A stretch of DNA of 64,000 bases from JAXGXJ01 sp963816155 (GTDB lineage Bacteria; Actinomycetota; Thermoleophilia; RBG-16-64-13). The stretch lies in contig CAWFJE010000004.1 of the NCBI GenBank assembly GCA_963816155.1, forward strand, positions 124,001 through 188,000, in the 5' to 3' direction. How positions within the stretch are numbered: the stretch's first letter is position 1; every line of letters begins with the position of its first letter. The translations under genes and the position numbers were made by a program. Under the pieces are notes generated by a model, which worked only from the letters and a program-made list of their open reading frames with translations, had not been told where the DNA came from and did no database searches. Shown here in pieces: positions 52,501-60,393 of the stretch.

Positions 52501-54311
52501 ATATCAAGCGCGTGGCACACGATGGAATTACCGGCACTTCCCCGCCCGCTACACGCCACCCCCTGAGTGCGTGCCCACTTGACGATGTCGTGCACCACCA
52601 AGAAATAATGGGCGAATTCCATTTGCTGGATCATGCGGAGCTCCTTCTCCAGAAGCTCCACGGCTCGGGGCGGCACCGGCCGGTACATGCGGGCGATGCC
52701 CCGGAAGCAGCGTTTGGCCAGGAGGGAGTAGGCCGTCTCGCCGGCCGGGACGTTCACCTTGGGGAAGTGATACTCACCCAAGCCAAGGTCAACGTTGCAG
52801 CGGGCCGCGATGGCCCAGGTGTTGGCGAGCGGGCCTCGGTCGGCGACCTCGGTCGAGCAATCGACACCCTCTGCCACGGCTGTGCCGCACCTCTTTGACC
52901 CAACACCATCCCTCGTTAATGCAACAACACTTGCATAAGGTCTATTATGCATCTGACCCGAGGAGGCTCCGCTTCCCAGTAGTGACAGTAGCGGAGCCGC
53001 TGATCTCTCCAGTTCTGCTCCCGACCTGAGGCAGCGTTGCCCGGCAACAGCATCCGGATATCCGCCCAGGGGTTGGTCGCGGCCCGCGGCGCGGCAGACG
53101 AGGTGGATGGCACGATCGTATTCACCTGCATAGTGGGCATTGGTGGTAAGAACAGTGCTGATGCTGCACTCGCGTGCGAGCCTGGTCAGGCGCTCGCAAT
53201 AGGTGAGGCAGGAGAGGCGCCAGGGTCGGCCATCGCGGTGAAAACCCACGTCGTAGTCGGAGGGGTTGAGGCGCTGAGGCCGACCATCTGGCAGATCAGG
53301 CCGAGGAGCAGATCGGGGGGGAGAGGGCTGTGTTGTGGGGGTTATCGCTCTACCCTCCGCCCGCCAAGAGGCAACGAAAGTTGCAGAACCAGAAAACTGC
53401 ATTTTCCTATCGTTGGCATCGGTACCGGCGGTAGCAGTGGCTCCGGCGGTAGTAGCGGCTTCGGGTGGGGTTAGGGTCGTGCGGTGGCGCAGGCGGCCGC
53501 CCTCTGCGCGGATCTTCTCGTAGACCGGGGAGCCGTGTTGCCCGGCGTGGGCCTCTTGGTGGGGCTCGTAGCCGAAGTACTGCAGTTCGACGAAAAGGTG
53601 GTGAGGGTCGAAAATGTCGGCAAGGTGAAGAAGGGCGGAGCCGGCGTCGGCATCTCGGCCGCTATCGACCAAGTAGCCCACCTCGCCGTGCCGGCATGCG
53701 GTAAGGCAGATAAGCCCTTCACGGCGTTCTCGCAGCGACTGGAGCGTGACCAGTGGCGGCCGCTCGCGCTGGGGGTCGGCCAGATGGGCGGTGGAGATGA
53801 GTCGACAGAGGTTGGCGTAGCCCTCGCGGGTCTCGGCCAAGAGCACGAGGTGATAAGGGTCGGTAGGCGACTCGCGCGAGTCGTGGGACTCGTCGGCGGC
53901 CAGCAGCGACTCCACCCGTACCTCGGCGCCGAAGATGGGCTTGATGTCCGCCTTGGAACAGGCTTTGGCGAAGCGCACGGCGCCGTAGAGGCCGTCGTGA
54001 TCGGTGAGGGCCAGAGCCGGCTGTCCCAACTCGGCCGCCCGGGTGACCAACGCTTCGATGCGGCTGCCGCCATCGAGGAAGGAGAAGTTGGAGTGGACGT
54101 GGAGGTGGACGAAGGGGGGAGCATCGGAGACGCAGCCGGGGTGGGTGATCGTCTCACTGCCGGTCTCGACATCCGAGAGAACCCTATGGTTCTTGGGACC
54201 GGCGGCGCCCAGTTGCCGGGCGCAGTCGTGAGTGGGAGGGATCCGCCTGACCGGCAACTTTGCGGAGTCGATGAGGTCGCCGCTTCCCTCGCTGCCTGGT
54301 GCCTGACTCAA
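49566..54311 (-). CDS. dnaE2: DnaE-type DNA polymerase III alpha, large, SOS-regulated (probable error-prone DnaE2/ImuC)
   Basis: About 1580 residues. The PHP domain opens FVHLHVHSNFSFLDGGSRIE. The polymerase core has GRGSAGNSIVCHALDITA, catalytic Asps in MPDIDVDFCSSRR (coded at 52412-52432) and the third Asp in LVKMDILGLRT. GFNKSHSVCFAVISYATAWL follows, then HhH and OB-fold parts (VTVAGVYERAQNP). Three low-complexity inserts (about 53380-53480, 51785-51930, 50520-50690) make it far longer than the usual 1050-1200. The TTG start at 54311 follows GAGGAG; GTG 54365 and ATG 54344 are alternatives. Two SOS boxes at the promoter indicate damage induction, as for dnaE2, although imuA and imuB are not adjacent. 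Confidence 0.85.
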   Translation of the reverse strand: MSQAPGSEGSGDLIDSAKLPVRRIPPTHDCARQLGAAGPKNHRVLSDVETGSETITHPGCVSDAPPFVHLHVHSNFSFLDGGSRIEALVTRAAELGQPALALTDHDGLYGAVRFAKACSKADIKPIFGAEVRVESLLAADESHDSRESPTDPYHLVLLAETREGYANLCRLISTAHLADPQRERPPLVTLQSLRERREGLICLTACRHGEVGYLVDSGRDADAGSALLHLADIFDPHHLFVELQYFGYEPHQEAHAGQHGSPVYEKIRAEGGRLRHRTTLTPPEAATTAGATATAGTDANDRKMQFSGSATFVASWRAEGRAITPTTQPSPPRSAPRPDLPDGRPQRLNPSDYDVGFHRDGRPWRLSCLTYCERLTRLARECSISTVLTTNAHYAGEYDRAIHLVCRAAGRDQPLGGYPDAVAGQRCLRSGAELERSAAPLLSLLGSGASSGQMHNRPYASVVALTRDGVGSKRCGTAVAEGVDCSTEVADRGPLANTWAIAARCNVDLGLGEYHFPKVNVPAGETAYSLLAKRCFRGIARMYRPVPPRAVELLEKELRMIQQMEFAHYFLVVHDIVKWARTQGVACSGRGSAGNSIVCHALDITASEPIRHNLLFERFLNPNRREMPDIDVDFCSSRRDEVIEHIYKTFGNENVAVVANINTMSPRSAVRIVAEALGFAPTEINALAKHVPRHGDAARLREYLAGSWPELRDSPLQDGSHEVPATPPVPDGKGGFTPGSPRHPAGRYARFLDLVEQLDSFPMHLGTHLGGFVITDRPITYYAPLQWAAKRLPVRDASPSGCDPREGAKDAGSARSSATDATENVGSLRPAQTRRPGRPSEATSTKGVVVMQFNKDDVAALGLVKMDILGLRTHSAVSECVHIIRQRTRRRIRPYDLPPDDPAAYEIISNGGSIGLFQLESAGQRNLASRLQERDFDDVIAAIALYRPGPLEAEMIGPFIDRRWGLEPVTLPHPAMAEALGDTYGVILYQEQVLRVAQLVAGFDLADADSLRRAMTRDRSREEMAKIGRTFISRAVERGVPEEAAREVFRQLEGFAAYGFNKSHSVCFAVISYATAWLKAHYPAEFLCAVLNNYPMGFYTPRTVLNDARRFGLAVRPLDINLSGRGFTVEDAEPPEVAGEPGLLEAGANGADRLAPHTGGTTGPYDPFSQAWTAERGWGLSDTDLAGLRAEQEGEPAYAEALRAARTQVDDPHATANPHAPATDACDPGAGREAPPLAGDLPLPRSPRARGGVEPGACLAPSSGIAPDAARALRVGFSYLKQMGERSLDRIEAERRHGPFESFEDFYLRTRIDYPVAENLIRVGAFDSLEPDRTELLWRLPLLHDRLEALSGSSGQRRGQLRAFFSPPSRAGLERQWSLEDKVRSELELMGLTVSAHPLTLYEDHLRAMGVRMSYELPALGDEVPVTVAGVYERAQNPWMRSGKRTMFLTLEDAYGLFECVCFESKLAQIAPVVARASYFLVRGRLQNNHKRGLAIVAEEVLDLEQVLGRRRARRTPGGRRQLVPRRCGDGREMRSAKHALTGSRNVRYRLEVALHALRGGWYLARRSADRPVPSRPAADV

Positions 54312-54373
54312 TGCAGTGCGCTCCTCGTTATAGGCAAACAACATTGCAAAAAGAACCAAATGCACGAAATCAT
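54308..54373 (-). CDS. Possible 21-residue leader ORF upstream of the polymerase gene
   Basis: An ATG at 54373 with TGAGGT upstream opens a frame reading MISCIWFFLQCCLPITRSAL. Its TGA overlaps the TTG start of the polymerase in TTGA. A short leader with its own ribosome site and an overlapping stop/start is the layout used for translational coupling. It may also be chance; it overlaps the upstream alternative polymerase starts in another frame. Confidence 0.3.
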   Translation of the reverse strand: MISCIWFFLQCCLPITRSALH

Positions 54374-54398
54374 GCTATGACCTCAGGGGAGCTCAGTA

Positions 54399-54412
54399 CG
54401 AACATACGTTCG
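54399..54412. promoter_or_regulatory. SOS box (LexA site) 1
   Basis: CGAACATACGTTCG contains a perfect GAAC-N4-GTTC core, the Gram-positive LexA/DinR operator, and lies just downstream of the predicted transcription start of the polymerase gene. Confidence 0.85.
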
Positions 54413-54426
54413 TTTACAGGGGGGCG

Positions 54427-54456
54427 AGTATATACGAACAAATGTTCGTATGACAA
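54427..54456 (-). promoter_or_regulatory. Promoter of the polymerase gene, spacer occupied by an SOS box
   Basis: Read on the minus strand, TTGTCA (54456-54451) and TATACT (54432-54427) are separated by 18 bases. SOS box 2 fills the spacer, so LexA and RNA polymerase could not bind together. Transcription would begin near 54420. Confidence 0.7.
54435..54448. promoter_or_regulatory. SOS box (LexA site) 2
   Basis: CGAACAAATGTTCG has the perfect GAAC-N4-GTTC core and is flanked by TA on both sides (TACGAAC...GTTCGTA), extending the dyad. It lies exactly between the -35 and -10 elements. Confidence 0.88.
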
Positions 54457-54559
54457 GATGCCCGAGAAGACGTTGGGGAAACCGCCCAGACAAGCGCGTT
54501 GCTTGGCGACTATCTGGGTAAACATCGATGCGACTGTTCCACGAGCAGGAGGTAGATCT

Positions 54560-56914
54560 ATGGCTCTCAAGGAGTACGACCCCGGGACCACGTTCAACGG
54601 GGTTATCGGCCGCACGTTCGACACTTCCGAACCTGCTTGGCCCCGACCCGTGCACGCCAGGGAGGATGCTCCCAATGTGATTTTCATCGTCCTGGACGAC
54701 ACCGGCTACGGACAACTCGGCTGTTTCGGCAGCCCCATCGAGACGCCGAATCTCGACAGCCTGGCGGCGGGAGGGCTCCTTTACAACAACATGCACACCA
54801 CCGCTCTGTGCTCGCCCACTCGCTCCTGTGTGCTGACCGGCCGCAACCATCACTCCAACGCTATGGCCTGCATCACGGAGGGCTCGACCGGCTATCCCGG
54901 CTCCAACGGTTCCATACCCTTCGAGAACGGGTTCCTGTCTGAGATGCTGCTGCAACAGGGCTACAACACCTATGCCGTTGGCAAGTGGCACCTGACCCCG
55001 GCCAGCCAGACCTCCTCAGCCGGCCCCTACGACCGCTGGCCGCTGGGCCGGGGTTTCGAGCGCTTCTACGGCTTTCTGGGCGGGGAGACGCACCAGTACT
55101 ATCCCGACCTAGTCTTCGACAATCACCAGGTGGAGCCGCCCAACACCCCCGAAGAGGGCTATCACCTCACGGAGGACCTGGTCGACAAGGCCATCTCCTT
55201 CATCGCCGATTCCAAGCAGGTCGCGCCGGACAAGCCGTTCTTCCTCTACTTCGCCCCCGGCGCCATGCATGCCCCGCACCACGTGCGCAAGGAGTGGTCC
55301 GACCACTACAAGGGCAAGTTCGACGACGGCTGGGATGCCTACCGGGAGAAGACCTTCGCCAGGCAGAAGGAGTTAGGGGTCGTCCCGGCGGACGCCGAAC
55401 TCTCCCGCCACGATCCCGATGTCCAGCCCTGGGCCGACTGCTCCGAGGGGGAGCGGAAGCTCTATGCGCGGATGATGGAGGTGTTCGCAGGCTTCCTGAC
55501 CCACACCGATCACCACATCGGGCGCCTGCTGGACTTCCTGAAGTCCATCGATCAGTTCGATGACACGCTTGTCATGGTGATCTCCGACAACGGTGCTTCC
55601 TCCGAGGGCGGACCTACCGGCTCGGTGAACGAGAACCTGTTCTTCAACAACGTCCCCGAGTCGCTGGAGGAGAACCTCAGGCTGATCGACGAACTGGGCG
55701 GACCGACGACCTTCAACCACTACGCTTGGGGCTGGACCTGGGCTGGTGATACGCCCTTCCGTCGCTGGAAGCGCGAGACGTACCGCGGAGGGATCAGCGA
55801 TCCGTTCATCGTCCACTGGACCAAGGGCATCGCGGCGAGAGGCCAGGTGCGCACGCAGTACGCCCACGCCATCGACATGGTACCCAGCGTCCTCGATGCC
55901 CTGGAGTTAGACCCGCCCAAGAGCATCAAAGGCGTGACCCAATCCCCGATCGAAGGAGTCTCGTTCGCCCACACGTTCGACGACGCCGGCTCCGCAAGCC
56001 GGCGGCACACCCAGTACTTCGAGATGATGGGCCACCGTTCCATCTATCACGATGGCTGGCGGGCGGTCTGTCCGTGGCCCGGCCCCTCCTTCACGGAGGC
56101 GGGTCTGCCCTTTGGTACGCCCATTCCCGCCGACAAGCTGACTGATCTCGATGCCAAGCACTGGGAGCTCTATCACGTAGAGGAAGACTGGGCCGAGAAC
56201 CACGACATCGCCGCAGATAACCGGGCCAAACTCATCGAGTTGATCGCCATGTGGTACGTGGAGGCGGGCAGGTACAGCGTTATGCCCGTGGACGGGCGAG
56301 GGGTGCAGCGTTTCGTTGATGAGCGTCCGCAGCTCACCGCCGATCGAACCTCCTACACCTTCTACCCTGGGACACAGGCTGTACCCTGGCTGGCCGGTCC
56401 TCGGCTGCTCAATAGGAGTCACAGCATCACAGCGGAGGTGGATGTGCCCGCGGGAGGGGTCGAAGGGGCGCTCCTGTCCCTGGGAGGCACCGACGGTGGC
56501 TGCTGCATGTTCGTGAAAGACGGGAAGCTGCAGTATGTGCAGAACTACGTGGCCCGCGACTACCTGCGGGTGGAGTCCGTCGAGCCCGTGCCCGAAGGAC
56601 GTCACTCGCTGCGCTTCGAGTTCGAGGCCACAGGCGGGCCTGACCTGGCAACCGGCAAGGGCAGCCCGGGGCGCGCTCAGCTATACATCGACGGCGTGCT
56701 CGTCGGTCAGACCGACTTTCCCCACACCACGCCTCTCAGTATGGGTCTGACCGGTGGCTGGAGCGTGGGGGCCGACCCGGGAGCACCCGTGGCGCCACTT
56801 TACGAGCCTCCCTTCGCGTTCACCGGCACCATCTTCAGCGTGACCGTGGATGTGGGTGGCGAGCTGATCACCGACGACGAGGCCGAGTTCAAGATGCACA
56901 TGGCTCGGCAGTGA
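54560..56914 (+). CDS. Type I arylsulfatase
   Basis: 784 residues, the length of the large arylsulfatases. IFIVLDDTGYGQLGCFG binds the metal ion, and CSPTRSCVLTGR holds Cys84, the residue modified to formylglycine (CxPxR). GKWHLTPAS, FYFAPGAMHAPHH and MVISDNGASSEGG complete the metal and catalytic site. A C-terminal beta-sandwich (about 600-784; ITAEVDVPAGGVEGALLSLG) is usual in this subgroup. It hydrolyses sulfate esters. No signal peptide is visible, so it is probably cytoplasmic or exported otherwise. AGGAGG seven bases before the ATG fixes the start. No maturase (FGE or anSME) is in the window. Confidence 0.9.
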   Translation: MALKEYDPGTTFNGVIGRTFDTSEPAWPRPVHAREDAPNVIFIVLDDTGYGQLGCFGSPIETPNLDSLAAGGLLYNNMHTTALCSPTRSCVLTGRNHHSNAMACITEGSTGYPGSNGSIPFENGFLSEMLLQQGYNTYAVGKWHLTPASQTSSAGPYDRWPLGRGFERFYGFLGGETHQYYPDLVFDNHQVEPPNTPEEGYHLTEDLVDKAISFIADSKQVAPDKPFFLYFAPGAMHAPHHVRKEWSDHYKGKFDDGWDAYREKTFARQKELGVVPADAELSRHDPDVQPWADCSEGERKLYARMMEVFAGFLTHTDHHIGRLLDFLKSIDQFDDTLVMVISDNGASSEGGPTGSVNENLFFNNVPESLEENLRLIDELGGPTTFNHYAWGWTWAGDTPFRRWKRETYRGGISDPFIVHWTKGIAARGQVRTQYAHAIDMVPSVLDALELDPPKSIKGVTQSPIEGVSFAHTFDDAGSASRRHTQYFEMMGHRSIYHDGWRAVCPWPGPSFTEAGLPFGTPIPADKLTDLDAKHWELYHVEEDWAENHDIAADNRAKLIELIAMWYVEAGRYSVMPVDGRGVQRFVDERPQLTADRTSYTFYPGTQAVPWLAGPRLLNRSHSITAEVDVPAGGVEGALLSLGGTDGGCCMFVKDGKLQYVQNYVARDYLRVESVEPVPEGRHSLRFEFEATGGPDLATGKGSPGRAQLYIDGVLVGQTDFPHTTPLSMGLTGGWSVGADPGAPVAPLYEPPFAFTGTIFSVTVDVGGELITDDEAEFKMHMARQ

Positions 56915-56920
56915 TAGAAA

Positions 56921-56955
56921 GGGGTCGGGCGGCTGGTACCCAGCCGCCCGACCCC
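56921..56955. terminator. Perfect 16-bp hairpin between convergent genes
   Basis: Arms 56921-56936 and 56940-56955 with a three-base loop, directly after the arylsulfatase stop and directly after the end of the convergent subtilase gene. Confidence 0.8.
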
Positions 56956-56961
56956 GACTCA

Positions 56962-59733
56962 CTACTCCTTCGTCACCGACCAGGTCGCGGCCATGGAGAC
57001 ACGCGTGTCGTTGCTCTCCAAGTAGCCGTTCATGACCAGATAGTCGCCCTGCCTCTCCACCTTGCCCACCATGGTCGCGCTGGCACCCGCGTCGCTCAGG
57101 TTGAAGGTGACCGTATCTTCTTCGTAGACAAGGGTGAGATTCAGGGGTTCGCTGGTGGACGACACCTCTATGTCGGGGTTCTCCGCCGCCAGTTCGGCCG
57201 CTACCGACGACATGTCCAACGTCATCACCCCAGTGCCGTGGCCTTCCTCGTCGGCGATGATGTCCATACTCATGGGGAGGGGGCGACCCAGTAGCTTGGC
57301 GACTATCTCACCGATCATGGAGAGGTCGCAGCCTCCGAGGCCGTCACTCGACCCGCCGCCCGCATCGCCCGAGGAAGCCGTGTTGTCCTGGAAGTCGGTG
57401 AAAGTGAAGGTCCCCTCCCAGTGACCGTTGATGTCCAGCGTCTCCAGCACCAGGATGGCGCAGCCCCCTGTGTCGGAGCGGACCACGCGGATGGTCGGCG
57501 TGCTGTTTTCCCCCGTGGGCAGGACCTGCCAGCTCACCTCGCCCGGACCGGCGACGTGTTGGCTGGTGGTTCCGTCTATCATGCCTTCGCCCATCATGGT
57601 GATGGTGAGGTCGGTACCGCCGGGATTGGCCTTGGTGATGGAGGCGGTGACGGTGTACTCGGCCGGACCACCGTCGGCGACGAGCTTGATATTCGTCAGC
57701 GCCAGGAGGTCGTCCTTCGTGAGTTCGTTGCCGGGGCCGCGCAGATCGTTGATCACCTTGAGCACGGCGTTGTCGACCCGCAGCACCTTGCCGCCCACGT
57801 TGTCCGGAACGGTGGTCTTGGTACCATCGCGGTCGACCTCGTTCGCGGCGGTGTCGACGAGGATCTGCTTGATCTGCTGGGCGGTCAGTTTGGGGTTGAT
57901 GGACTTGAGCATGGCCGCCGCGGCTACCACCTGCGGTGTAGCGAAACTGGTTCCGCTGCTCAGCACCGGTCTGCCGTCGGGATCGACTCCTGTGGGCACA
58001 TCGGCGCCGCAGGCGGAGAGGGTGACCTCACCGTCGCCGGTCGCATAGTTGGAGCCTGTCTGCAGGCTGTCGGTGAACTGCTCGAGTGTCTGGTCGGCGG
58101 GAATGGTTCCCGCGGCCTTGCGCGCGTCGTAGGCGGCCTGGATCTTCGCGGGATCGATCCAGTCGCTCGGCGTGGCTCTGTCACCGGAGTGATCCAGGGC
58201 TCCCACGGTGATCACGTTGGGAAGCTTGAATCCGCCCGGTCCGTAGTTCTTGCCGTCGAGACCGCCGTTCTCGTTGCCGGCGGCGGCTACGAACAGCACG
58301 TTGGGATGGTCCTTCGCCATCTTCTCGAAGAAACGCTTGTAGGCGGCGGCCCCCCAAGCGTTGCCCGCCTCGGGTCTGTCGGGTCCGATGGACAGGTTGA
58401 TGACGGTAGCTCCGCTCTCGACCTGTTTCTGCATGTTGACGAGGCTTCGGACGTAGAAGCCCTGATACTGGGTGGCATCCGCCGGGTCCACGTTCGCAGC
58501 CTGCCAGGTCCAGGCGCCGCCTACGCCTGTCGTCTGGCTCAAGGTCATAGTGAGTTTGTCCCCCAGGACTCCGGCCACCCCCGTCGCTCCATTGCCCGGG
58601 TCGGCGCCGATGATGTGGGCTACCTGCGTCCCATGGGTGAGCCCACCGCTCTTGGGTGATGGGTTCGGCTGGTTGGTGGTGTCGTTGGCGCCGAGTCCCC
58701 GCACCTTGGTCTTGCCCTCCGGGTAATTTCCGTCGGCGTCCGGGAAGTTCAATTCCGTCCCGAAGTCTTGGCCCGAGTTGGTGTAGACTACGCTGTCCAC
58801 GATGCCCACGTGCGCGTCGCTCAGTTCCACCCCGCTTGCCTTGAGTATGTCCCAGGCTTCCTGCGTCCCTATCATGTCGTAGGCGGCAGAGTTGTCCCCA
58901 GCCTCGTACATGGGATCGCGCAGGGGCGAGCACTTCTTGCCCTCAAGGGGACTTTTGACCACAGTGACCCCGTTGGGGGAGGCGGAGTCGACGCCGGGGA
59001 TAGCCGCGGCCGCCGCGATGGCGGCCTCCAGATCCTGGGCGGTCGTGCCCGCCGTCTGGATCTGGTACATGCCAATGTACTCGATCTCGCCGACCACGCT
59101 GCCGCCGATCTGGGCCGCGACCACCTCGGCGTCCTCACGACTCGAGCCTTCGGCCATCAGGACGAGTACTTGGTTGGCGGGGGCAGGACCGTAGGCGGCG
59201 GACTCGACCACCGAGGCCGGGTCCGCGTCGGCCACCTCGGCCGTGCCCATCCCGCCACCGACCGTGTCTTCGCCGCCCGGTGCCTCGGTGGTAGCGACGG
59301 TGCTGGTCTCGGTGGGGATGGTCCCGTCGATGCCATCGGGCAGCAGAGAGTCGCTGCCGCCCCGCAAGGCCAAGAACGAACCGACTCCGCCCCCGACGAT
59401 GATCACGGCCACCAGGGAGATGATCACGGGGAGCAGCCATGCTGGGCGCCGCCGGGCGGCCTGCGGAGTCGCGTACTGTTGTGGCGGCGCGTATGACTGC
59501 GTGGCAGCCGGGTTTGCCGCTGACGCCGGAACTGGAGCCGGGAACAGACCAGGGATCCGAGCGGCGGGCAGCCAATTCGTCAACTGCGGGTTCCACACCA
59601 GGTCGTCCGGGCCGAATGCTCCGGAGCGCCCCCGAGAGTAGATCTGCTCCCAGGAGAGAGGACCGACCTGTTGCTCCGCCGGGGCTCCGCGTTTGAGGAA
59701 GTACCAGCCCGAAGCCATCACCCCTGTGACCAT
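56962..59733 (-). CDS. GYF_2-TM-subtilisin-like serine protease (S8) with shared C-terminal domain
   Basis: 923 residues. A GYF_2 domain (1-65; SGWYFLKRG to LVWNPQLTNWLP) faces the cytoplasm. A membrane helix lies at about 95-120 (PAWLLPVIISLVAVIIVGGG). An I9-like propeptide (about 175-245) precedes the protease with catalytic Asp in HVGIVDSVVYT, His in GLTHGTQVAHI and Ser in SSGTSFATPQVVAA; AAAGNENGG is the oxyanion region. The last 150 residues match the C-terminal domain of the DUF6777 protein at 19390 (NGHWEGTFTFT; LGRPLPMSMDI). GGAGGGG precedes the ATG at 59733; an upstream extension to 59835 lacks a ribosome site. Function unknown; envelope proteolysis is likely. Confidence 0.85.
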   Translation of the reverse strand: MVTGVMASGWYFLKRGAPAEQQVGPLSWEQIYSRGRSGAFGPDDLVWNPQLTNWLPAARIPGLFPAPVPASAANPAATQSYAPPQQYATPQAARRRPAWLLPVIISLVAVIIVGGGVGSFLALRGGSDSLLPDGIDGTIPTETSTVATTEAPGGEDTVGGGMGTAEVADADPASVVESAAYGPAPANQVLVLMAEGSSREDAEVVAAQIGGSVVGEIEYIGMYQIQTAGTTAQDLEAAIAAAAAIPGVDSASPNGVTVVKSPLEGKKCSPLRDPMYEAGDNSAAYDMIGTQEAWDILKASGVELSDAHVGIVDSVVYTNSGQDFGTELNFPDADGNYPEGKTKVRGLGANDTTNQPNPSPKSGGLTHGTQVAHIIGADPGNGATGVAGVLGDKLTMTLSQTTGVGGAWTWQAANVDPADATQYQGFYVRSLVNMQKQVESGATVINLSIGPDRPEAGNAWGAAAYKRFFEKMAKDHPNVLFVAAAGNENGGLDGKNYGPGGFKLPNVITVGALDHSGDRATPSDWIDPAKIQAAYDARKAAGTIPADQTLEQFTDSLQTGSNYATGDGEVTLSACGADVPTGVDPDGRPVLSSGTSFATPQVVAAAAMLKSINPKLTAQQIKQILVDTAANEVDRDGTKTTVPDNVGGKVLRVDNAVLKVINDLRGPGNELTKDDLLALTNIKLVADGGPAEYTVTASITKANPGGTDLTITMMGEGMIDGTTSQHVAGPGEVSWQVLPTGENSTPTIRVVRSDTGGCAILVLETLDINGHWEGTFTFTDFQDNTASSGDAGGGSSDGLGGCDLSMIGEIVAKLLGRPLPMSMDIIADEEGHGTGVMTLDMSSVAAELAAENPDIEVSSTSEPLNLTLVYEEDTVTFNLSDAGASATMVGKVERQGDYLVMNGYLESNDTRVSMAATWSVTKE

Positions 59734-59946
59734 CGCCCCTCCATTCGTACTATCTACGAAGTGAGTCGCCTCGAGTTCGCGCTCGGAGCCCGCTGCACGC
59801 TGAGTGCATGTCGCGAAACTCTGGGCCGAGACCAAGATACAAGGCGACGGCCGGGCTGGTCAATCGGCGTTATGGCGCGGCTTGGCGGGCGTGCGCCCCT
59901 CGCTTTCGTAGGCGCCGCCCGCGCCGGGGGTCGACTGTCATGGGGA

Positions 59947-60252
59947 CTACTTCCGCTGGTATTCCCGGTAGGCTTCCATGAACACTGGGAATCCGCACGA
60001 CGGGATCACGAGGAGCAAGGCGTGGAGGATCTCGTCCTCGCCGGCACCCGCGGCACGGGCACGGGCCACGTGGGTAGCCACGGCCGTCTGATGGCGGCTG
60101 GCGGCGGAGATGCCGAGCTTGATGAGGCTACGGGTCTTGTCGTCGAGCGGGCCGCCCTTCTCGTGGATAAGCACTCCCAGTTCTTCGTTCTTCTCGAGTA
60201 TCTCCGGGAACTTGTCCGCGAAGCCCGCGTATACCTCAGGGACTTCTTTCAT
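59947..60252 (-). CDS. Carboxymuconolactone decarboxylase-family protein
   Basis: 101 residues. The conserved CMD region reads KTRSLIKLGISAASRHQTAV followed by THVARARAAGAGEDEILHAL, with the His-containing helix pair of the family. The CxxC of AhpD-type peroxidases is absent: only one Cys (IPSCGFP) remains, so a thiol-disulfide role is unlikely and decarboxylase or non-catalytic roles are open. Small CMD proteins are common in aromatic metabolism and stress loci. It lies 141 bases downstream of the PutA gene on the same strand, with no gene in between. Confidence 0.7.
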   Translation of the reverse strand: MKEVPEVYAGFADKFPEILEKNEELGVLIHEKGGPLDDKTRSLIKLGISAASRHQTAVATHVARARAAGAGEDEILHALLLVIPSCGFPVFMEAYREYQRK

Positions 60253-60393
60253 GACTTCTCCTCGCGTTCATGGTCGACAAACGACGCCGCGGCGACACCC
60301 TCGGTATTCGACGCAGCCTCTAGTACGTACCCGTCCGCGCGGATTCGATACCCGCTGTGGTCGGTGGCCGCCGGCAGAGGCTATAAGCTGGGT

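Noticed and set aside
54399..54448. SOS control of the arylsulfatase
   Set aside because: The boxes lie more than 100 bases upstream of the sulfatase start and match a promoter pointing the other way. The spacer position fits the polymerase gene only.
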